NCBI GenBank assembly: GCA_023525715.1
Contig: CM042012.1
Coordinates: forward strand, 58,075,705-58,139,704
Reading direction: 5' to 3'
DNA from: Cichorium intybus
Taxonomy: Eukaryota > Streptophyta > Magnoliopsida > Asterales > Asteraceae
Length of the DNA stretch: 64,000 nt
Below are positions 1 through 10,965 of the stretch, in pieces. The position numbers and the translations under genes are program-made. Under the pieces are notes generated by a model. The model was given only the letters and a program-made list of their open reading frames with translations, did no database searches and was not told the origin of the DNA. Each line of letters begins with the position of its first letter. Position 1 is the stretch's first letter.

Positions 1-1
1 A

Positions 2-1639
2 CACATCTTTGATCAGAAGGAACTCAACAGGAGACAACGGAGGTGGATCGAATTGCTGAATGATTACGAATGCGAAATTCGTTATCATCCGGGTAAAGCG
101 AATGTTGTAGCAGACGCTCTAAGCAGGAAAGAACGAGCAAAGCCACTTCGTGTCAGGGCTCTAACCCTAAGAATCCACTCCAATCTCACCACCCAAATTC
201 GAGACGCTCAGGTGGAAGCTCTCAAACCCGAAAATATCATGGAAGAGAACCTACGAGGAATGGACAAACAGTTCAACCTCAAGGAAGACGGTACACGATA
301 TTTCATGAACCGAATTTGGACTCCTAAGTTTAGTGAAGTCAGGGATCTGGTTTTAAATGAAGCTCATAAGTCGAGATATTCGATACATCCCGGATCGGAC
401 AAGATGTATCTCGATCTTAAGAAACTTTATTGGTGGCCCAACATGAAGGCACAGATTGCCACCTATGTCAATAAGTGTTTGACTTGCTCCAAAGTCAAAG
501 CAGAGTACCAGAAACCATCTGGCCTACTCCAACAACCGTCAATCCCGGAATGGAAATAGGAATGCATAGCCATGGATTTCATAACAAAATTGCCAAGAAC
601 TTCAAGTGGTTATGACACCATTTGGGTAGTGATTGACCGTTTGACCAAATCAGCTCATTTTCTAGCCATCAAAGAGACTGACAAAATGGAGAAACTCACC
701 AGGACCTATCTCAGGGAAATTGTCAGGCTGCACGGAATACCAACATCTATTATCTCGGACCGAGATACCAGATTCACGTCCACATTTTGGCAGTCATTGC
801 AAAGGTCCCTAGGGACCAGGCTAGACATGAGTACTGCATATCATCCACAAACAGATGGACAGAGTGAAAGGACGATACAAACTCTGGAAGACATGCTCCG
901 TGCTTGTGTGATAGACTTCGGTAATGCATGGGATACTCATCTACCGCTAGTTGAATTTTCATACAACAATAGTTATCACACTAGCATAAAGGCTGCTCCA
1001 TTCGAGGCTTTGTACGGACACAAATGTCGTTCTCCGATATGCTGGGTAGAAGTTGGAGATACTCAAATTACTGGCCCCGAGATCATTCATGAAACAACAG
1101 AAAAGATTGTTCAGATAAGGGAACGATTAAAAGCCGCACGTAGTCGTCAGAAAAGCTATGCTGACGTAAGACATAAACCCTTAGAGTTCAAAGTAGGAGA
1201 CCGTGTCCTATTAAAGGTCGCACCATGGAAAGGTGTCATTAGATTTGGAAAACGAGGTAAGCTAAATCCCCGATACATCGGACCTTTTGAAATTCTCGAA
1301 AGGATTGGTCCGGTGGCCTACAAACTCAAGTTACCTCAACAACTCAGCAAAGTTCACGATACCTTCCATGTGTGTAATCTCAAGAAGTGTCTCTCTGACG
1401 AGAGCCTTGTTATACCTCTCGATGAGGTCCAAGTCAACACTAAACTTCACTTCGTAGAGGAACCGGTGGAGATCATGGATCGAGAAATCAAAAGCCTCAA
1501 ACAAAGCCGCATACCTATAGTAAAAGTCCGATGGAACTCTCGTAGAGGGCCGGAGTTTACTTGGGAACGGGAAGATCAAATGAAGCTAAAGTACCCACAA
1601 CTATTCAAAGGTTCTCCATCCACTAGTGGAACGAAATAA
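2..1639 (+). pseudogene. pol: gypsy pol polyprotein, C-terminal part (RNase H end, integrase, chromodomain-like tail), one in-frame stop
   Basis: This is one reading frame from base 2 to the TAA at 1637-1639, broken once by a TAG at 557-559. Bases 2-130 encode the end of RNase H, including the conserved YHPGKANVVADALSR stretch. Bases about 360-490 encode the integrase HHCC zinc finger (His near 364 and 386, Cys codons at 474 and 485). The integrase core follows, with Asp at 575, Asp at 758 and Glu at 866; the last two are 35 residues apart, so the DD35E triad is intact. The C-terminal GPF/Y-like segment lies near 1280-1380, and a chromodomain-like end (KVRW...EFTWE) near 1520-1580. The protein would join element cDNA to the host chromosome. 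The stop falls between zinc finger and core where related elements carry Trp, so this copy should not make full-length integrase. The gene is partial because the window cuts it. Confidence 0.92.
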
Positions 1640-1658
1640 TTTCGGGACGAAATTTCCT

Positions 1659-1673
1659 TTAACGGGGAGGTAA
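1659..1673 (+). other. polypurine tract of the gypsy element
   Basis: A purine-rich run (AACGGGGAGGTAA at its core) lies directly left of the LTR start at 1674, 20 bases after the pol stop. This is the expected position and composition of the plus-strand primer for reverse transcription. Confidence 0.8.
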
Positions 1674-3632
1674 TGTGACATCCCGGAAATTTAGGTCTAA
1701 AACTAGAAACAGTCAATTCACTGCAAACCTCTTTGTAACCTGACCTTTTGAGCTTTAATGCATACTTTGGAAAATATAGTGTCATTATGATCAAACTAAG
1801 ACACGAGATGAAATCTTACTTCCTATAATGGAATATCTCAAGTACAAACTGAAACCCTAGTTAATACGTCTGAAAAACCGAAAATAAGTATTAACCGTTT
1901 GTGAAACAAAACAAGCAATCTAACCTCAGAGTACATGTTTCCCTGATTCCGGAAATATAAATACCATTCAAAACGAAGCTCATATGCAAAAGTTACGACT
2001 GTTATAAGAAAACAAGCCAAAATAAACCAGTGTAACACTGATTTTATTTAACTACATAAATCGTTTCGATCCGTTGAGGCACTTGCGCACCTCATATGGA
2101 AATTCCGAGAACATTATTGGACTCAGACTATGGTCTATTATTGGATTCCATACTCGAAATATTTTTAGTAAAAATATTTATAAAAGTCAACTAATCGGAT
2201 ACTGCGGATAAATGAACGCAATATTTAAACGCGATTTCCCGATGTTCTGCAACTCGAAAAAATTATCTGTTTAGGTTTCTAGAATCAGTGCACTCGGCTC
2301 GACAATTCTCCGGTCTTGAAAAAATTATTAGACATCGGGATCTTGCGCACGAATTATGTCATTCATGGCATCACATTCACCAACCATTCACCAACCATTC
2401 ACCGACCCCAACTGCTCCATGAGACTATAAATATGAGGCTGTGCATCTCATTTTTCTTCACCAATTCACCAAAGCTTCTAGCTTTTTCTTTCTTTCTCCA
2501 ATTGCTCTCCTTTTGGCCAAGAACACCACCACCATTGGTCATCGCTCCACTACCGTCGCAACATCACTTCGCCGCACAAAACCTTGTTGTTTTGTGGTGT
2601 TATTTTGCGGTGCTTCTCAAACACGATCGTTCTTATATCTAAGCTGAATTCACGCTTCAAAAGTGAGTGTTACGGCCCCTTTGTCTATGTTTTTATATAT
2701 TATGGGGGAGAATACATGTGTAATATAAACATTTACCAATTTCATATCAAGTTTTATAAATGTTATTATAGCTTTATAAAATGTTTTCAACAAGCGAGTA
2801 TTGTACACTATTACGTATATACTTATCAACATACTCGACTTTTATAACAAAAACCATTTTGGGATGAGACTTGTCTATCCTACATTTATCAATGGCTTAG
2901 ATAGTGAGACACTATTCATAACTAAGTAGAAATACCTAGACCCCATACTACTATAACCGTTAATCAAGCAGAGCGAGATACATATGTATAGATCTATACG
3001 GGTTGACACCCCCACCTATGGTTGTTAGCTACAACTTCGACTTGCAAATCGATGTAGGTGATACTTATCTTTTTCATTACTACGACGTCCATGAAGCGTT
3101 GTAGGGGGGTACATTTCAGTCGAATAGCTCGGTTATAGGACTCAACTATACGCATTGATGGTTTTCTCATAAACGTACATATCATTTATAAGTATGGTAT
3201 TACTTACGATTTTCAGCAACTCTATACATTTCATTTATAAGTATTATTTTACTTACAAAAGGAATACTTTTAGTTATTTTAAAAGTATTACTGCTGCGTT
3301 TAGCAGAAAACCTGTAACTCTCACCAACCTTGCGTTGACCCTCAAAACTACATGTATTCTCAGGAGATCAGTAAGCGTTTCAGAAGATGGAAATGTTCAC
3401 GGATATCAGGCAACTTAGTTTACTGTTTTTATTTTATATCTACCTATTTGTTTAAGGCATTTCATGTACTTTACTATTATTATCTATAATAACTCTGTAT
3501 TCAAACTTCAAGATGAAATACAATTATCCTTTTGTTTATCGTTGTACTTGGGCTGTATATTCAATTGCTTGAGATCCATGAACTAAGTCGCACAGCCCGG
3601 CGTATTCCGCTGCCTCGGTCGGGGGTGTGACA
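1674..3632 (+). repeat. 3' LTR of the gypsy element (1959 bp)
   Basis: The LTR begins TGTGACATCC just after the purine tract and ends TGTGACA at 3632, with TG...CA ends. The next five bases, ACTAA (3633-3637), are the likely target-site duplication: the same ACTAA stands in the uninterrupted homologue at 26527-26531. The left copy of the duplication lies outside the window. Length is within the range for Tekay LTRs. Short open frames inside it are not supported as genes. Confidence 0.92.
2426..2433 (+). promoter_or_regulatory. TATA box in the gypsy LTR
   Basis: TATAAATA lies about 750 bp into the LTR and is followed by a pyrimidine-rich leader. It is the best TATA candidate of the LTR on the sense strand. 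The transcription start itself cannot be seen. Confidence 0.55.
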
Positions 3633-3637
3633 ACTAA

Positions 3638-5405
3638 CGACTTACAATGTACCATGTAGTATCCTTTCGGATTTCATCTTCTATTGAGAGTGCTTCTCTC
3701 GAAATCAATTACTTGACTCTGAGTATCGTCTCACTCAACCAGATGTTCTGAAGGAACGTTTCTGTCCATGTTGTTGTCTTTTGATGATTCAATTACTCCC
3801 ACTGGCTTTTAGACCAGGTGTAAAATCAATCAAACTGTCACATAGACTGTATCTCGTCCTAAGGTTCTCTTAATTGGCAGCAACCGGGCTCACCAATGCT
3901 TCCAAGTAGTCGGATTGTTACTCCGTACCAACTAAAGTGTTTTACCACCAAATGGTATGTCACCTCGATCATAACTACTTATGATGGTGATCAAAACTAC
4001 TGGTCAAGAGAAGATTATGTCAGTATTAACACAAAAATCTGATTTCTGCTCGAAGCCTAGTGATGACTAAAGGTTCTTCCACTTGGCTAATCCTGAACTC
4101 ATTCAGGACTGTCCCAACTCCCACTGTTTCCTTAGAACATGAGTTCTTTCTAAAAGAGCTCTTCTTTTATAGGTACAGTGGGATAGCCGGTGAAACGACA
4201 TTGCTGATCATGTTTAGGCTAGTCATGAGGTTTAGATGAACACTACAAGACCCTGGACTTTCTATGTGTAAGTGGGACGATCCCAACTTCACAGATCAGG
4301 CAGTGTCTGCAAAACCTACTTAGTCTAGGATGTGGTCGGAATATGGTTTATATGGTCTGACTTGTTTAGTATTCTATTTATCGGAAACTAATTAATAATG
4401 TATCTCATACATCGAGGATCGAACTATTTCGACCAATGCTCCATCATCTTCCCTAGGACACATTATAACCATTAATGTTCTTGGAAGAGATTGAACTGTG
4501 AAACATTTTCCCAGTTTATGTTGTCAATCAGGTTCTGTGGATCTTGTACTTCCTTTGAAGTCCTTGAATTGTTCAAGGTTTCAATTCAATCGCTTATTCT
4601 GATAAGCGAAGCCATATTCGTCATACGATTGACAAATGTTGCGAAGTATAAACAATTGTGTTCTATTTGAAGATTAGAGAAATACACAGTAACTGATGTG
4701 TTTGTTGCTCCTAATCTTGATGTCCTTTACATCTCTATGTAAATTTTATGACTTTGTTAATTCTGGTCAAGACTTGCAATCTTCAGTTGACTCTAAGTTA
4801 ACTGATTCCAAAATCCCATCCTCTGGATCGTTGGGTGATTCAATTCTTGCCACATGTGGTTTATAAGGAACTTAATCATCATCTGACTCTAATTCAAATA
4901 ATTCCAAAGTCCTGTCTAACTGGATCTTTGGGTGATTCATTTCTTGCCACATTAAGAACTCAATTCATCATGAGACTCTAAGTCAAATGATTCCAAAGTC
5001 CTGTCCAACTGGAACTTTGGTTGAATTGATTCTTATAACATTTATATTAACAATCATAAATGACACAATTCCTAATCTAAACACTTTGGATGTATCAATA
5101 TTTAAGTTATTACTAATCATGCATTCACACATTCATACAACATTTCAAGGATATTTCATACAACAGGTGTTAAAAGGAAAATTGACAATTTTATTAAAAA
5201 CAAAATCTTTGAACAATGTAATATATGATGGACAATGTCATATGCATCTAATAAGCTAAGAACATGAGTTTAATATCTATCTAAACTTCAAAACTGCATG
5301 AGCTGGAAATCCAATCCAAATGTGCTCCTATGCGCCAGAGTCCCGTACCCTACTGATTTCCTATATACAAACCAAAATGTGACTATCACATTATGTATTA
5401 AGGAA
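3638..5405 (-). other. Non-coding 3' internal domain of element A, rich in perfect stem-loops
   Basis: There is no credible gene on either strand here. The stretch is homologous to 26532-28294 in element B and holds many perfect hairpins. Examples: CACC..ATCATAA/TTATGAT..GGTG (3961-3989); TCCTGAA/TTCAGGA (4091-4108); ATGTAT/ATACAT (4398-4412); TCGAA/TTCGA (4419-4432); CCTTGAA/TTCAAGG (4562-4578); TCGCTTAT/ATAAGCGA (4590-4609); TTTACAT/ATGTAAA (4726-4743); and a 9-bp stem with one G-T pair (4783-4805). Bases 4783-5030 contain three degenerate copies of a ~100-bp unit built on a GACTCTAAGT-like core and a CCAAAGTCC...CTTTGG core. Confidence 0.7.
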
Positions 5406-6245
5406 TTATGGAACAAGAGTTTTGAGGTTTCTAGATATACCTGAGCATTCAAAAGATTTTGACCTTGGAGCGTCTTCCAATCTTTCCGCGACTGTATCCG
5501 ATTCTGTGGATTCCCAGTTTAAGACATGTCCAGACGATCTGGATCGTTTCTTGCTGCGTCTTTTCACCGAACTTCATCCAGAAGTAGCTGAACCATTGGA
5601 GCTATGCCTATCCAAGATTGACTCGTATAAAGTCAATAGTGGACGCATTTCCATAAAAGCCATTTTCTGGTCTTCCTTTCTATACGTCTGAATGAACAGA
5701 TCGTACTCACTAGTCAGCGCAGCGAGTAGAATGTTAACACTCATCTCCTGACTCATGGAATAACCAAGTTTGTACAATTCGCCTATGTAAGCTTCAATCT
5801 GAAGAACATGCGAATCGATGCTACTTCCTTCTTTTAGCTTGCATTCTACAAGTCTTTTGAAGATCCTAGCTTGTTCCTCTTCAACTGGTTTTTGGAACTT
5901 TTCCTCAACCGATTGCATTAACTCATATGGCCCCAGGGATTCAAAATCCCTGTGGAACTCGGGGTCAATGGTCAATAACATGAGGTCACGAATCCTTTCG
6001 GATTCATCAACTAAGAAGTTATGCTTATCATAAGAACTCTTTATGATGACTTGTTCCGGTGGAACCGGGATCGGATACTCGGTGAGATGAAGCTTGCCAG
6101 CAATGACGAGAACCAGTCTCCAATTGCGAAGCCATTCTTTACAGTTAAGGCCAGTCAACCTTTCCATATTTGGCAGGTGCATTCTGATGCTCTTAGAAAT
6201 GGGTGAAGGAGGAGAGGGAGGAGAATAGACACTTGATTCAGACAT
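5406..6245 (-). pseudogene. gag: Gag (UBN2-like capsid) of element A, premature stop
   Basis: The frame runs from ATG at 6245 to TAA at 5406-5408 (279 codons), interrupted by TGA at 5574-5576 after 223 residues. Element B has TTA at that codon, so the break is a single-base change. The protein looks like the retrotransposon Gag capsid domain (UBN2/gag-polypeptide type) of copia elements: a proline/serine-rich start, a WLRNWR motif near residue 38-43, then a helical region ending around residue 210. Past the stop the frame encodes a basic tail (VKRRSKKRSR) rather than a CCHC zinc knuckle. Gag would package element RNA in cytoplasmic particles. It is the only protein the element could encode. 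Enzymes would have to come from another element. Confidence 0.85.
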
Positions 6246-6444
6246 CTACAACATAATGGTTATTAAGGTAGATAATACACTTATCAATTTCATCTTATGA
6301 AATTCCAAGATCTGTTGAGACACATTGAACTATTCAATGGCATGTTTAGTCTCGGATGTGCCCCACTGTTTGTGACTGGGATGCCGGGGATCACAAACCA
6401 GGTGTGAATAACCATGCAAGTTAGCTTGGTACTCTTGAAGTCAA

Positions 6445-6500
6445 TTACCATATCTAATTGACGTGCCGGTTAACCACACACGCTCCATCAATAATGGTAA
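6445..6500 (-). repeat. Long hairpin 1 with CCGGTTAACC loop (element A)
   Basis: Outer arms TTACCAT (6445-6451) and ATGGTAA (6494-6500), inner arms ATTGA (6457-6461) and TCAAT (6488-6492), around a loop with GTGCCGGTTAACCACACA. The arms are perfect. The homologue in element B is 29451-29506. Confidence 0.75.
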
Positions 6501-6522
6501 AATCGAGAAACCCATTGGAACT

Positions 6523-6583
6523 CTTTGTGAACCCCTATTGGTGTGCCGGTTAGCCACACATGCTCCACCAATGTTTCACAAAG
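6523..6583 (-). repeat. Long hairpin 2 with the same loop, different arms (element A)
   Basis: Outer arms CTTTGTGAA (6523-6531) and TTCACAAAG (6575-6583), inner arms ATTGG (6537-6541) and CCAAT (6568-6572), around GTGCCGGTTAGCCACACA. The homologue in element B is 29529-29589. The arms are unrelated to those of hairpin 1, but the loop is nearly identical. Confidence 0.75.
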
Positions 6584-7345
6584 TGCAATGTGCAACTTCA
6601 TGGATTAGCAACGAAATCATATTTTTGACCTAAAGTACCTAGATTGGGATTTTGTTCAAAGTTCTAGTACTTTCAATTATAGCATTATATTTTTAAGAGG
6701 CTTAGCGGTTCTATCAAACACGTTCGGCTAATGACACTAGACTGACTAGGAGAGCGGTGGGTGAGAGTGGACACCCAATAGACCACCATTTTATAGGCAG
6801 TCGCCTTATACCCTCTTTATAGGACAGTTTTGTGAATGAGGCCTACTAACGGTAAGACTAACCAATTTTATCTTACATATAAAATTAACTTTTAATCATA
6901 AATATATAAGATATATTTTAATCTTATTAAAATATTTTGGATTTAATTTTAATATTAATTTTCGCTAATTAATATGTATAATCTCGAAAATTCAATATTA
7001 AATCTCAAGGTGATTTAATTTATCTTTTAATTAACAATTAATTAAATTAATTAAATCTAAGATAGATAACATAAATTAATCAAATTAATTTACCTATCTT
7101 AAACCCCTAGTGGATCGAAATTAGCAAGCAAGGGTTTAAGGGTTCAAGTTATTTAATTAATCCAATTACCAAAAATAATAACCTACTAACCAAGGCAAGC
7201 AAAAGGGGGGACCAAAAGGGGGTGGCGGCTAGGGTTAGGAAACCCTAGCCATAAAATCGATCAAGGCATCTCCCAAGGGTAATTTTTCGTAAAAACACCC
7301 TATGGCACAATCAGTTATATCAAATTCACAAGAAAACAAGCCATA

Positions 7346-7357
7346 GCTCTCATACCA
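7346..7357 (-). other. Primer binding site of element A
   Basis: On the - strand this reads TGGTATGAGAGC, one mismatch from the TGGTATCAGAGC complement of the 3' end of initiator tRNA-Met, the usual primer of plant copia elements. It lies one base from the LTR end at 7359. Confidence 0.85.
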
Positions 7358-7358
7358 C

Positions 7359-8124
7359 TGAAGGGTTTTGTACAATCAATGAACAATAAATTTCCTAAGT
7401 TCACATGCAACCCTAAGAAAGATCTATGTTTTCTTCTATGAACATATAATAATAAAACCTAAAGGCCAACATTTTAATTCTAATGATCAAAACAAGAATT
7501 ACCAAACTTGGATCTGGTTTTGAAGCTAGCAGCACAAATGTCTTGCCTCAAATGGTGTCACACCCAAGCAATGGAGGAGAGAGAACAGCAGAGTAATCTT
7601 ATGTTGAAGTTGGCGCAGGTTTTGAGCCTCTAGGGGGTTCCTTTTATAGCCTCCAGGTGGCTACAACTGAAACCCTAGAGGAGCTCCTTAATGGACAAGC
7701 CTGTTGGCCATTTGGGCAAGCCTCCAAAAACCCTAACTAGGGTTTCAAAAATATGGAGATGGCCTCCATAATTTCGCCCAACCTGAGGCTTCCACTGGCT
7801 AGCCTTTTATTCAACTATTGAATAATTACAAAACCAGTCCCTGCACTTTTAATTAATTAAATTAATCACCAAATTAAATCCAATTAATTCTAGATTAATT
7901 TCTAATTAATTATTATAGTTTCTAATTAATATATTAACACTTGAATATATTAATAAACTATTTATTTATTTCTATTGATTTATTAAACAATTAATAAATC
8001 AACCTTTCTCTCTACTGACTTCTACACTAATCCTCCTGCTATGAGGGCAAACTCAAATGGACTTTGCTTCAATTAATAAGATAAATACAAATATAAAGTC
8101 ATGGCTTAGACACATAATCCAATA
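7359..8124 (-). repeat. 5' LTR of element A (766 bp)
   Basis: The LTR aligns with both LTRs of element B. On the - strand it begins at 8124 with TATTGGATTATG, where B has TGTTGGATTAGG, and ends with CCCTTCA at 7359. A sense-strand TATAAAAGG box lies at 7640-7648. The sequence to the right (8125 on) is element C RNase H, which fixes the outer edge. Confidence 0.88.
7640..7648 (-). promoter_or_regulatory. TATA box in element A LTR
   Basis: On the - strand TATAAAAGG lies about 480 bp into the LTR. It is conserved at the same place in both LTRs of element B (23923-23931 and 30647-30655), which supports it as the core promoter of the family. Confidence 0.7.
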
Positions 8125-8420
8125 GCTGCCACATACTCTGCTTCAGCTGTGGAGATAGAGACACAAGTTTGCTTCTTAGATTGCCAGCTGGTTAGCTTTC
8201 CATCAAGGAATTGACAACCCCCGAAGTGCTCTTACGATCAATAGAGCATCCACCAAGATCTGAGTTTTAGTAAGCTTGTATGTAGAAGCCTGAATTTGCT
8301 GGGTACCATAAGCCATAAGCAGGAGTGTTGTGAAGATATCGAAAAATTGTTTTAACTGCAGCCAGATGTGGTTCTCTTGGGTCAGCCTGATATCTTGCAC
8401 AGTTGCAGACTGCAAACATG
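8125..8420 (-). pseudogene. Element C RNase H, N-terminal fragment
   Basis: Downstream of reverse transcriptase the - strand encodes copia RNase H motifs: a CSIDRKSTSGG-like block near 8230-8260 and CQFLDGKLTSWQSKKQ through STAEAEYVAA at 8126-8215. The frame is broken by a TAA at 8267 and by one missing base near 8220. The domain ends abruptly at 8125, where element A begins. The enzyme would degrade template RNA during reverse transcription; this fragment cannot. Confidence 0.85.
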
Positions 8421-9390
8421 ATATCAGGTCGACTGGCTGTGAGATAAAGCAATGATCTAATCATGCTTCGGTATGTCTGGATGTCGGTCTTCGGTTTGTT
8501 CAATGAAGGACTTAACATTTTACCTGCAGGCAATGGAACTTTTGCTTTGGAACAATTAGTCATTCCAAAGCGTTCAAGCAAACTCTTTGTGTACTTTTGT
8601 TGATTGATAAAAATCCCTTCCTTAGATTGTTTTATTTGTAATCCAAGAAAGAAGTTAATCTTTCCCATCATACTCATCTGAAATTTGCTTTTCATGAGTT
8701 TTTCAAAGTCTTTTGAGAGATTGGGGTCAGTGGATCCGAAGATTATGTCATCCACATAAATTTGGACTAACATTAAATGAGATCTAACTTTCTTTCTAAA
8801 AATTGTTGGATCCACTGAACCCTGTTTGAAATTTGATCCTTTTAGAAATTTTGTCAGGGTCTCATACCAATCCCTTGGAGCTTGCTTTAAACCATAGACA
8901 ACTTTGTCTAGTACATAGCAATGGTTGGGGTGTTCGTTACTTTCAAAGCCAGGTGGTTATTCAACAAAAATGGTTTCCTCAAGATCACCATTCAGAAAAC
9001 CACATTTGACATCCATTTGGTAGACATCAAAGTTTTTGTGTGCAGCATAAGCTAAAAATATCCGAACTGATGCGAGTCTGGCAACAGGAGCAAAAGTCTC
9101 TTCATAGTCAATCCCCTCCTGTTAACAATAACCTTTGACAACCAGCCTTGCTTTGTTCCGAACCACATTGCCTTCAGTGTCTAGCTTATTTCTATACACC
9201 CATTTGAGACGAACAATTGATGCATTTGCAGGTTTTGGAGTTAGCCTCCAAACTATGTTTCTTTCATATTCCTCTAATTCCAACTGCATTGCATCAATCC
9301 AGTCTAAGTGATCAAATGCATCCTTAACGTTCTTAGGTTCAACCTTGGATATAAAGACATTAAACATGCACAACTCTGAAGTTTTGTTTA
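8267..9390 (-). pseudogene. pol: Element C reverse transcriptase (copia type)
   Basis: The RT begins within the frame that ends at 9122 (the WRL...VRLKWVYRNK block near 9180-9240) and continues in the same frame through two stops: TAA at 9122-9124 and TAA at 8957-8959, both where related elements have CAA. The catalytic motif YVDD is present at about 8747-8758, followed by FFLGLQIKQ and the LLYLTASRPDIMF block. The frame ends at the TAA at 8267. The RT core residues look intact, and only the stops disable it. Both stops are consistent with single C-to-T changes on the sense strand. Confidence 0.9.
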
Positions 9391-10100
9391 AATCAAGTTG
9401 CCTTTGGTGAAGTTGTGCTCGAGTCAATACTTTATCTTGAACGTTACCGATGACAAATGATGGGGGATGATTTTTCGTCCATTTATCCAAAGGAGGAAAG
9501 TTTGGATCAAAATCAGGTGGTCCTTCAGAATCAATATCCTCAATATCTGAAGGATAACCCGAAGTGGATGGAAAATCACCCATTATTAAATGATTGTTTG
9601 AGTTTGTTACAATTGTTTGTGTTGTGTGCAATTGTGAATAAGAGTTTAGAGTATGCTCCCCCTCGACAGCAGTTGGTGTTGAGGATGTGGTTGCCCTATC
9701 CGAAGTGATTGGTGTTGCTGAGTTCGGAGTGGAAATCTCTGGCTCCCCCTGGACTGTTGGGTACAGGGACATGATGTGAGAGATTTCGTGAGGGGGTGAA
9801 GTTGGACTTGTGTTGTTTAGCTCCCCCTCAACACTAGCATTCTCTTCACTTCGGTTCGATGGCTCCCCATCAACAGATGAAGGTCTTTGTACACTTCTTG
9901 TTGAAGAGTCATCGGGGCCATCTGTGAGCTTGGACAATTCGAACACATTGTTGTCAGGTGCCCTGGCTTCAGAGTCCACAGCCCTCACAGGTGGATCAAA
10001 AAGAAGTGTGAAGTCTGTATCAAATGTGGTGATTGGTACAGCATCAACAGTAGGCTTTGGAAAAATGGATGACATGGGGAACGGATGCAAGGATTTCTTG
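9391..10100 (-). pseudogene. Element C integrase-RT linker
   Basis: This is the part of the frame 10621-9122 between the integrase C-terminal motifs and the RT start. It is rich in Ser, Thr, Pro, Glu and Asp, with repeated VDGEPSNRS / VEGELNNTS / VQGEPEIST / VEGEHTLNS-like units, so it looks low-complexity and internally repetitive. Such a variable linker is usual in copia polyproteins. No separate function is proposed. Confidence 0.75.
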
Positions 10101-10965
10101 ATATAGTAGTCATCAAACGTGAGGTTGACGGTTTCTTCAAATTTTCTAGTCCTCTTGTTCATGACCCTATAAGCCTTTGAGTCTTGTGAGTAACCAAGGA
10201 AAATCCCTTCTTCTGATTTGTCATTGAACTTTGTCAGATGATCTTTCAAGTTCAAAATAAAACACCTACAACTGAATATATGAAGAAACTTAACATTTGG
10301 TTTTCTTCGGTTGAGTACTTCATAAGGTGTGATATTAAATCTTTTGTGAATGTTGGATCTATTTTGAGTGAAGCAAGCAGTAGAAATGGCTTCGGCCCAG
10401 AAATACATGGGCAAATTTGCAAAATTAAGCATAGTTCTAGCTGCTTCACACAAAGAGTGATTCCTTCTTTTTACAACACCATTTTGTTGAGGTGTATATG
10501 GTGCTGAGAAGTTTTGACTAATCCCCTTTGTCTTAAGAAATCCATCAAGAGTTTGGTTTTTGAACTTCGAACCGTTGTCACTGTGCACAGTTCGAACCTT
10601 CTTGTTGAGCATTACATCCATTTTCTTTATAAATTAATGATTTCTTCAACAGCATCTGATTTGTTTCTTAAAAATAAGACCCAAGTAAACCTAGAATAAT
10701 CATCAACTATCACAAGAATGTATTTCTTCTTTCCTATTAACTCCACTGCAGATGGACCACACAAATCCATGAAGAGAAGTGAGAGGGGTTCGGTGATTTT
10801 AGGGTTGATCATAGTTGGATGCCTTTGTTTTGTTTGCTTGCCATGCTCACAAGCAGAGCAAAGTGAGTCATTATTGAATTTGAGAGCTGGCATTCCACGA
10901 ACCAAATCCATAGCACTAACTTGTTTAAGTCTTTGAAGTTCAAATGAGCAAGTCTTCGGTGCCAA
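10101..10965 (-). pseudogene. pol: Element C integrase, catalytic Glu replaced by Lys, frameshifted
   Basis: The first part (10965-10627) ends the GAG-pre-integrase zinc finger (CSACEHGKQ) and holds the first catalytic Asp in LFMDLCGP near 10760. After a frameshift near 10630 the frame from 10621 carries the second Asp in VHSDNGSKF. The third acidic residue, expected 35 residues later in the PQQNGVV-x-RRN motif, is Lys (codon AAA at 10471-10469). The later FGC-like block (FLHIFSCRCFI) and the EGIFLGYS block are present. Integrase would insert the cDNA; a Lys at this position should abolish catalysis even without the frameshift. Confidence 0.9.

Larger units (their letters stand above)
1..3632 (+). 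mobile_element. Ty3/gypsy LTR retrotransposon, Tekay-like chromovirus, 3' part
   Basis: The window opens inside the pol gene of a Ty3/gypsy element. Seen in order: the end of RNase H, integrase with zinc finger and DD35E core, a C-terminal chromodomain-like segment, a purine tract, and one 3' LTR that starts TGTGACATCC and ends GGTGTGACA. Those termini and the integrase/chromodomain order are typical of Tekay/Del chromoviruses in plants. The 5' LTR, gag, protease and most of reverse transcriptase lie to the left of the window. The element sits in element A: the sequence right of the LTR continues as the homologue of 26527 onward in element B. The clade is inferred from protein order and LTR termini, not from a tree. 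Confidence 0.93.
6246..7345 (-). other. Leader of element A between primer binding site and gag
   Basis: This is about 1.1 kb of AT-rich non-coding DNA with no credible ORF. It holds two long hairpins (6445-6500 and 6523-6583) that share the loop motif GTGCCGGTTARCCACACA, and a CATTGAA/TTCAATG stem at 6323-6339 with a longer pairing outside it. Relative to element B it lacks about 117 bp next to the gag start (present at 29141-29257). The ends of that gap share ACAA, so it looks like a short-repeat deletion here or an insertion in B. Confidence 0.65.
3633..8124 (-). mobile_element. Element A: Gag-only copia-like LTR element, truncated by the gypsy insertion
   Basis: This element is read on the - strand. 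From right to left it has a 766-bp 5' LTR (7359-8124), a primer binding site, a ~1.1-kb leader, a broken gag (6245-5406) and ~1.8 kb of non-coding DNA that stops at the gypsy LTR. It aligns along its whole length with element B (26527-31123) at high identity. The rest of its 3' side and its 3' LTR must lie left of the gypsy element, outside the window. Its right edge at 8124/8125 falls inside the RNase H region of element C, so it inserted into C. No protease, integrase or reverse transcriptase is present, so it is non-autonomous: a TR-GAG or LARD-like arrangement. Confidence 0.88.

Noticed and set aside
1674..3632. Short ORFs of 60-108 codons in the gypsy LTR
   Set aside because: They overlap one another on both strands, have no recognisable motif and lie wholly inside an LTR.
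4987..5259. Plus-strand 90-codon ORF (and the homologue near 27875)
   Set aside because: It is antisense to the element, hydrophobic by AT content, and not open in both copies; the hairpin units explain the sequence.
5422..6206. Plus-strand ORFs opposite the gag of element A
   Set aside because: They are antisense shadows; the same shadows recur opposite the gag of element B.
7346..7357. tRNA gene fragment
   Set aside because: The 12-base match to tRNA-iMet is the primer binding site beside an LTR; no tRNA cloverleaf surrounds it.
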